DNA of 64,000 nucleotides from Vigna angularis (lineage: Eukaryota > Streptophyta > Magnoliopsida > Fabales > Fabaceae): assembly GCF_016808095.1 (NCBI RefSeq), contig NC_068970.1, forward strand, positions 46,225,630-46,289,629, given 5' to 3'. The notes under the pieces are model-generated. The model had not been told where the DNA came from. It ran no database searches and saw only the letters and a list, made by a program, of their open reading frames with translations. A program made the position numbers and the translations under genes. Below, piece by piece: positions 58,251-64,000 of the stretch. Position 1 is the first letter of the stretch; each line of letters starts with the position of its first letter.

Positions 58251-60484
58251 TGATAACAGTTGAAAAACTGTTATTTTTATGCTTGAAATTGATACTAAAA
58301 GCAACCTTTAACCCTTAGAAACTACCTTGAAATCATGCTTTTGTTCATATTTTCCGAAATAAGAGAGCTGGACAGGTTTATGCTTGATTTCAGTGTTTTT
58401 GTGTAGGTTTTAAGGTGAATTTGGTGAAAGAAGTGAAGAAGGAGAGAGATGGAATCAGAAAAGACATCAAAAAGTGCAAAAGGAGAAACCGCAACTGCCG
58501 CGCAGCGGCAGTTTACCGCTTAGCGGCACTCAGGAGCTCACGGGGGATTCGTTGAGGGGCAAAATGGCCGCTGAGGGGAAGAAACCAACTCACGCACTTA
58601 CCGCTGAGCGGCACACTTATGGGCTTGGGCCTAAATTTTCTGTAATTTTAGAATAGTATATAAGCTTTAGGACGTCCTGTCAGGAGCGGCTGCAGCGGAA
58701 TGGTTAGCGTGGGATAACAAACCAAGAGGGGGGGTGAATTGGTTCTTACTAAAATCGTGTGCCTTAAAAATTTCTACTCAATTAAACTTACTTAGCAAAT
58801 AATAAAGACAATAAAATAGAGTAAGGTAGAGAGAAATTTGCACAGATGATTTTATCCTGGTTCGGATCTTACCAATCCTACGTCCAGTCGCTTATCTCAA
58901 AACAAGATAAACACTTCACTATTCACAAAACTATTACAAACTACAATCACACAGATACAATTTGTAAAAGTTTAGAAAACAGCTCTCTTGAAGCCACAAG
59001 AGATGAAACAACACCTCCTTTGAATCTTCACAAAGGATGAAACACTTCCTCCGAATACTTCACGAAGGATGAACTTGCTCTTCCAAACACCTCCTTAGAC
59101 ACACCAAGGATGAACCAGCTATTCCTCTATCACCGTAGCAGTATATCACCAACTCTACAGACAGAGTTTCCTTAGCTGAGCAAGAGCACACAATTCTCAA
59201 GAGTTTCTGAGTATTTGAGCACAAGGGAAGAGTTTCTCTATCTCTAGATTTTCTTCTTGAGAGGAAATGAGAGTCTATTTATAGACTCATCCAAAGACTC
59301 TTCCATTTTTCGTTTTCAGCCTTTCACACTGTGTTAATCGATTAGCTACAGTGGTTAATCGATTAGCACCCCAACGTATAGTCCAACGGCTCTTAAAACG
59401 GCTAGTTTTTCAAACGGTCCCTGTGTTAATCGATTAACAGCCCTTGTTAATCGATTAACGTTAATCGATTAACACCCTCTGTTAATCGATTAACACTGCA
59501 ATGCTGGGCTTCTTCATGGCGCACTGGAACAATCGATTAACACCCTCTGTTAATCGATTAGCACTGCATAGTTTTGGCATTTTGGTTTATTTTTACATCA
59601 CTTTTGAATGCATACTTAAAACTACTAGGGTTTGGTATCTTTGGCTGGGACGAAGCAAACACTCTCTTTTCCACCCCTTTGAAGGAGGATCTTTGATGCT
59701 CAGGCTACCTCTTCACCTTTCTAGGGTTTTATCTTTCATTCTTTCATTATTATTCATCTAGTTTCACCATGAATATGGTGAACTAAACCTTGTATTGTTG
59801 TTGGGGAATCAATGTAGTCTTGTGAAACTCTCATATATGGAATTTGTTTTTACATCTTATATTTAAGACCTATGCTTTCTTTCATCATTAGTTAGGGTTT
59901 TTGCTCTTTGCTCAATGCTTGCTTTGTTTAACTCATTCAATGCATGATTATTGATTTTGTCGATACGGGAACGTACGGGGAAGTCTAGATCTGGGGAATT
60001 TCTCCCAATAGTATATTGGTTGCCGTTAAGCTCCTGCACTAAAAGAACTAATTATTAGGAATGCTAGGAATCGTATGAACTCGTAATTAGGGATAGGCCT
60101 TCTTGCAAGGTAATTTAGAGAGTGGCATTAACAATGATGAAAAGAATGTTGAATTCCTAAAGTATATGAGAGTGGATAAGATGAAATTGATAACCCCAAC
60201 AACATACTCATCCATATATTCCATTGAAGTGTTTGTATTTTGTTTTAGCCATTGATCAAATTCATGCATACATGTTTATTTTTTGTTTTGCATGTTAAAC
60301 TCCACTTATTTCGTTCTTAAGTCTTAAATAATCAACGAATCACATAACTAAACTACGCCGTGAGTCCTTTGGGAGAACGATACTTTGGCTTACCGAGTTT
60401 ATTACTTGAAACGATTCGGTCCCATTTGCCGATTGTTAAACATGTTTGTGGCGCCGTATTTCGGTGTTCATAAATTTGCCATCA
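58251..60484 (+). repeat. 5' LTR of element 3, carrying a copia LTR insertion
   Basis: TGATAACAGTTGAAAA to AAATTTGCCATCA. Palindromes of the CCGCTGAGCGG type at 58495-58615, then TATATAAGC at 58657. Without the copia piece about 1.28 kb. It is more diverged from element 2 LTRs than those are from each other. Confidence 0.85.
58678..59627 (-). mobile_element. Truncated solo copia LTR in reverse orientation
   Basis: Reverse complement of the copia LTR at 23622-24744: it begins TGTCAGGAGCGGCTGCAGCG and carries the TAATCGATTA cluster (59330-59570), then stops at AAAACTACTA about 110 bases short of the LTR end. The host LTR resumes at GGGTTTGGTATC. The shared CTA at the junction suggests deletion by microhomology. 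Sequence differs more from the young copia LTRs than they differ from each other, so it is an older insertion. Confidence 0.85.
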
Positions 60485-60490
60485 AGTTTT

Positions 60491-60508
60491 TGGCGTTGTT
60501 GCCAGGGA
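60491..60508 (+). other. Primer-binding site, element 3 (mutated)
   Basis: TGGCGTTGTTGCCAGGGA, three differences from the tRNA-Asp-complementary site of element 2. Confidence 0.75.
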
Positions 60509-60540
60509 CTCGTGGTTTAACTAGTTAATTTGTGTGATTA

Positions 60541-60745
60541 TTGATTATCTTTGACTTTAATTTTGAATTTCTATTTTTTTATTTTTCTGTTTTTATTTTT
60601 TTTGTTTTTATTTTATTTTATTTTATTTTATTTTTCTGTTTTTATTTTATTTTATTTTATTTTCTGTTTTTATTTTTCTGTTTTTATTTCCTCTCTTCTT
60701 ATCTTTTTAATTATATCCTTTGATTTGTTTTTATCTATCTTCTCT
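60541..60745 (+). repeat. (TTTTA)n T-rich leader
   Basis: Low-complexity TTTTATTTTA and TTTTTCTG runs between primer-binding site and gag. Element 2 has the matching run at 32160-32340 (minus strand), so the low-complexity leader is a family trait. Confidence 0.8.
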
Positions 60746-60797
60746 ATCTTTTTGTGCTAACAATTGTTTTTAGGGTTTTGTGCCTAATGTCTGCAGA

Positions 60798-61685
60798 ATG
60801 CAATTTGGTCAAGAATTTAACTATATGGGCACTCAATTTTACCAAAGTAATTTCAACCATTGGTGGGAACCTCACTCAAGCATGGATCAAAGCCAATTTT
60901 GGCAAGCTGCTAGACCATTTGATAGGCCATCACCACAACAATGGCCGCCACCACAACAATGGCAGCAACAACCCTTTCTATCAGGACGTTTGGATAGGTT
61001 AGATGACACCCTTCAAAGATTTTTGAAAACTTCTGACGCTACTCAGAAAAGCATTGAAGAATCATGTAAAAGAATGGAGATGCAACTTCGTTACATTAGT
61101 CAGAGATTGAATGATGAGGTTAATATTGAAGTTAACCCTAAGGAGGAAGGGCAAGCCATTTTCACTGAAAGTGACAAGATTCTTGATGTGAAAAAAATAG
61201 GGGGCGATGAGGAAAAGATAGAGAGAAAAGAAAAAGAAGAGTTGAGTGAGAAAAATAAAGATGAAGAAATAGAGAAAGAAGTGGTTGAGAGAGAAGAGAG
61301 AAAGAAAATTTGTGTGAAAATAAAGAAGTTGAAAAGAAAAAGAAAAGGGAAGAAAAAAATAAGAGAAAAGAAAAAGAGAAAATTTAGTGAGAGGAAAAGG
61401 AAGAAAAAGAAGATGAGAGGAAAGAAGAAGAAATCATATGAAAAATCCCATCCTCATCAAAAGAAGAATCATAGCAAGGAAAATAAATTTAAGTGCTTTA
61501 TGGAAATCTTCAAGAAATTGGAGATTAAAGTTCCTCTAATTGAGACACCGCAACAGGTTCCTGGTTTTATCAAATTCCTGAAGAAGTTCAGTAGAAAGAA
61601 GAAAAAGAAGAAAGAACATGAGCTTTATTGGGTCAAGCTAGTGACGTTAAAAGAGCGCTTGTTGGGAGGCAACCCAATGATTTAA
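60798..61685 (+). pseudogene. Gag remnant of element 3
   Basis: 295-aa open frame after an acceptor-like TGTCTGCAG. It begins inside the gag linker: QFGQEFNYMGTQFYQSNFNH and the coiled part LDDTLQRFLKTSDATQKSIE match residues about 305-400 of the element 2 gag, with shared NIEVNPKEE. The capsid domain, zinc knuckle and protease are missing, and a Lys/Glu-rich expansion fills the rest. The frame runs into the first 50-nt structured motif. Confidence 0.7.
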
Positions 61686-61935
61686 GAACTTTTAATTTTT
61701 GATTTGGTGATGTAATTTTGAACTTTTGGGTATTTTTGTTTTTGTTATAAGTTTGTTACAGGGTTTACATCTACTGATGGATGTTAGGCGGAATAGTATC
61801 TACTGAAGGATACTATGTTTGTATACACCTACTGATGGGCGTTGGTAAGAAAGATTTGCACCTACTGATGGGTGTTGGTGGATTTTTGGGTCAGGCTCGT
61901 GACGTTAAACAAGCGCTACCTGGGAGGCAACCCAA
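61628..61935 (+). ncRNA. Structured spacer module, element 3
   Basis: Two 50-nt motifs, 61628-61677 and 61886-61935, each start TTGGGTCARGC and end GGCAACCCAA so that TTGGGT pairs with ACCCAA. Inside, CAAGC/GCTTG in the first and CAGG/CCTG in the second can pair. Between them four hairpins with the TACTGA loop: ACATC/GATGT (61767-61784), TAGTATC/GATACTA (61794-61815), ACACC/GGCGT with one mismatch (61825-61842), GCACC/GGTGT (61858-61875). Homologous to 29381-29680. Confidence 0.55.
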
Positions 61936-62084
61936 TTGATTGATTGTTTTTGTTTGTTTCATTGTAGTAGTATAATAGGGTTGTGCATAAGTAACCTGAG
62001 AATTGAATTGCAGGGAACCAGTGAGGGACATGTTTAGGAGGCATGTAGGTTAAGAAAAGAAGGAGAAGAGCACTTCACGAAAGT

Positions 62085-62180
62085 GCCACTGAGCGGCACG
62101 TTACCGCTGAGCGGTACTATCGCAGAGTGGGTTTAGTTTCCCCTTAGCGGGACCCGAGCCCATTAGGGTATTTTTATACC
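62085..62180 (+). promoter_or_regulatory. Candidate internal promoter of ORF2
   Basis: Palindromes CCACTGAGCGGCA and CCGCTGAGCGGT (62090-62125) are followed by GAGCCCATTAGGG and TATTTTTATA (62169-62178). The LTRs have the same order: CCGCTGAGCGG palindromes, a GGGCTTGG/GGCCCA-like block, then TATATAAG. So the internal region is arranged like the LTR promoter. Confidence 0.5.
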
Positions 62181-62391
62181 CTATGCTGCGCATAAGCTTT
62201 TATTTTCAGGCTCTTCTCTGCACAAACACTCCCACATACCTTTTCCAAGGTTTTCCACATCTTTTCCCTCTTCCCTCTTAAGAAAATCTCTCTTCAACTC
62301 ACTTGCTCACTAGTGTTTCATCTAAGTTTGGGGTTGGAATAGAGCATCTTAGCTTGGAAGCATTCTCATTGCATCTAGTATCTCCACCCAA

Positions 62392-62809
62392 GTAAGTAAA
62401 GCATTTTGTTCATTCTAGGGTTCTTAATTTTGAATGTGATTGTCAAAGCATGAATATTTAGGGGTTTTGATTTCTATGCATGATTTGATGATATAATTGA
62501 TGTTTGAACCGATTAAACTGCATAATTTTTATCTAGAGAACTGAAAATTGCATTTGGGTGGAGTTAAGACAGCTTAAAAGGAGGTTTTTCAAAACTCTGC
62601 GGAGTTACCGCTCAAGGGTAAATTGCCGCTGAGCGGCACTATGCCAGACCTGAAATTTTTGAAAATTTGTGTTCTGGAATGTGGCACTGGTGGCGCTGAG
62701 GGGTAATTCTGACCCTCAGCGGTGGTTTAGCTTCGAAAGGAGTTGTATTCTGTGTTTTACTAAAGATCAACATCATGTTCTGTGGTTTTGTATCTATGTT
62801 TGATTGCAG
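62392..62809 (+). promoter_or_regulatory. 5'UTR intron of ORF2, element 3
   Basis: Donor CCACCCAA|GTAAGTAAAGC and acceptor TTTGATTGCAG|GA, 418 bp, ending two bases before the ORF2 ATG. Conserved with element 1. Confidence 0.6.
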
Positions 62810-62811
62810 GA

Positions 62812-64000
62812 ATGGCATCCTCTTCAGGAAAAAGATTGAAAACCATGGCAACCAAGAGAAAGGAAAAGGAACCAGAACAACCCCATTATAGTAGGTTCCT
62901 CTCTCGGAAACATGAGAAGCACTTCAAGGTGGTGCAAGACAAGAGACTCCTTACGGAGAGAAAAGTTGGAAAGATACCTAACTTTGCTCCTCAATTTGGA
63001 GAGCAATTGTTAGGGAATGACTGGGGAAAACTAGCCACATATCCTGCACCTGCTAACATAGCTGTGGTAAAAGAATTCTACACTAATGCAAAGAAGATTG
63101 GTGATTATCCAGTTGAAAATTATTCGGGCTATGTCAGAGGCCATGCTATCAGGTATGATCCTGATTCTATCAATAACTTCCTGGATACTGTGTGGGCTGG
63201 TGAGCAGTGCCAGTTTGCTCTTTGCATGGAGGAAGGGGCTGATTTTGAGGATGTAGAGAGAGTACTATGTATACCTGGAGGACACTTCCAAAGGAATAGA
63301 TCTGGCTCAGTGGTAAACATTAGGAGGACTGATTTGACTCCTCTTGCAAAGTATTGGATGACATTTTCTCATGCCAACATTCAGCCATGTTCACATGTGT
63401 CAAATATTACTCTCAGCAGGGCACTCTTCGTCTACTGTGCTATCAGGAACTTAAATGTTAATATTGGGCAGGTGATAGCTGATGAGATTAGTGTGTGTAC
63501 CAATACCTCAAATAATAAAGCACCCCTAGGACATCCCTCCTTAATCACTCACCTTTGCAAGATAGCTGGGGTGGACACTTCTGATCCACCATTTGAAAGG
63601 CCAAGAAAAGCCATTGGTGAGGCCTATTACAGACAGTACTGTGGAGGTGAAGAGGCAGCTCAGCCAGTTCCACCACGCCATGCTCGTAGAGAGAGAGGGC
63701 AAGCACAAAACCAGACATCTGCTGAGACACATGAAGCAGAACCATTCCAAATGAGGGACATGTACATGTCTCTTATAGGTGCTCAATTACAGTCCATTCA
63801 TAGAGGGTAGGTGGCTACAGCTGAGATGATTGTGGGGATGTATGATACACCTCCAGCTCACAGGTGGACTATGGAGGAATTCCATAATGTGGTAGCCTGG
63901 CCCGAAGAGCAGGTACAAGGAGGAGGAGCTGAAGCTTCAGTTAGGGAGATGGAAGAAGATGAAGCTGATGATGATGATGCATTTGAAGATGATGAAGATA
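62812..64000 (+). CDS. ORF2 of element 3, putative plant transposon protein domain
   Basis: Begins MASSSGKRLK with a basic KRKEKE stretch. The core (YPAPANIAVVKEFYTNA, residues about 77-93; RGHAIRYDPDSINNFLDT; CIPGGHFQR; SHANIQPCSHVSNIT; GHPSLITHLC) is shared with ORF2 of element 1. A TAG stop at 63808-63810 follows SIHRG where element 1 has Gln; the frame then stays open (VATAEMIVGMYDTPP, WPEEQV) into an acidic tail to the window end. So there is either one nonsense mutation or a readthrough site. The protein has no known catalytic motif that I can see. Partial at the right edge. Confidence 0.8.

Larger units (their letters stand above)
58251..64000 (+). mobile_element. Athila-like element 3 (runs past the window end)
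   Basis: Plus orientation: 5' LTR 58251-60484, primer-binding site at 60491, T-rich leader, gag remnant, structured module, ORF2 promoter, UTR intron and ORF2. It is inserted in the first exon region of the C48-like gene (left flank CCTAT). Gag is a stump and protease, RT and integrase are absent, so it is non-autonomous. The 3' LTR must lie beyond 64000. Confidence 0.85.

Noticed and set aside
60541..60760. Phe/Leu-rich open frames as membrane proteins
   Set aside because: They are translations of the T-rich low-complexity leader of element 3.

Overview
The window is nuclear DNA of a flowering plant. The intron-containing fatty acid 2-hydroxylase gene, the berberine-bridge-enzyme-like gene, the very AT-rich spacers and the families of LTR retrotransposon all point that way. 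The repeat families (Athila-like LTRs starting TGATAACAGTTG, SIRE-type copia LTRs, recurrent TAATCGATTA palindromes) look like those of phaseoloid legumes such as Vigna or Phaseolus. That assignment is inference, not something a single gene proves. Only two ordinary host genes are present: a six-exon dihydroceramide fatty acyl 2-hydroxylase (FAH) gene at 12-2605 (+) and an intronless FAD-linked oxidase of the BBE-like family at 7680-9281 (-).

From about 11 kb to 35.4 kb lies a Russian-doll nest of mobile elements. An old Ty3/gypsy element (LTR 11.6-12.5 kb, decayed gag/protease/RT, right LTR piece 34.5-35.4 kb) was hit by a solo LTR (13581-14819) and by an Athila-like element 1 on the minus strand (15314-21564). 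The 3' LTR of element 1 received a Pack-MULE (15361-17064) carrying pieces of two host genes. Element 1 was then split by element 2 (21565-33706, minus, 5-bp TSD ACTAG, two 1304-bp LTRs). Element 2 was in turn hit by a young gag-only copia element (23622-28274, TSD GATAG, two 1123-bp LTRs). TSDs, primer-binding sites and LTR pairs can be read directly, so this order is well supported.

From 39.5 to 43.9 kb there is a solo LTR inside a solo LTR; the inner one carries eight copies of a 97-bp tandem repeat. From about 45.3 to 58.25 kb lies a composite region of transposon-type genes, all more or less broken: a ULP/DUF1985-like gene, a putative plant transposon protein, a FAR1-type MULE transposase, an HROB-like OB-fold gene and a C48 (ULP1) protease-like gene that has lost its catalytic Cys. 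Two homologous tandem arrays in opposite orientation (293-bp and 283-bp periods) flank the central three genes. I read this as one large MULE-like element or its remains. Athila-like element 3 (58251 to the window end) interrupts its right part.

The most interesting signals lie in the Athila-like elements. ORF2 appears to have its own promoter and 5'UTR intron. Upstream of it, between gag-pro and ORF2, lies a module of about 300 nt: two 50-nt foldable motifs flank four small hairpins whose stems change in a compensatory way while the loop (TACTGA) stays constant. A further hairpin of the same type directly follows the ORF2 stop codon.
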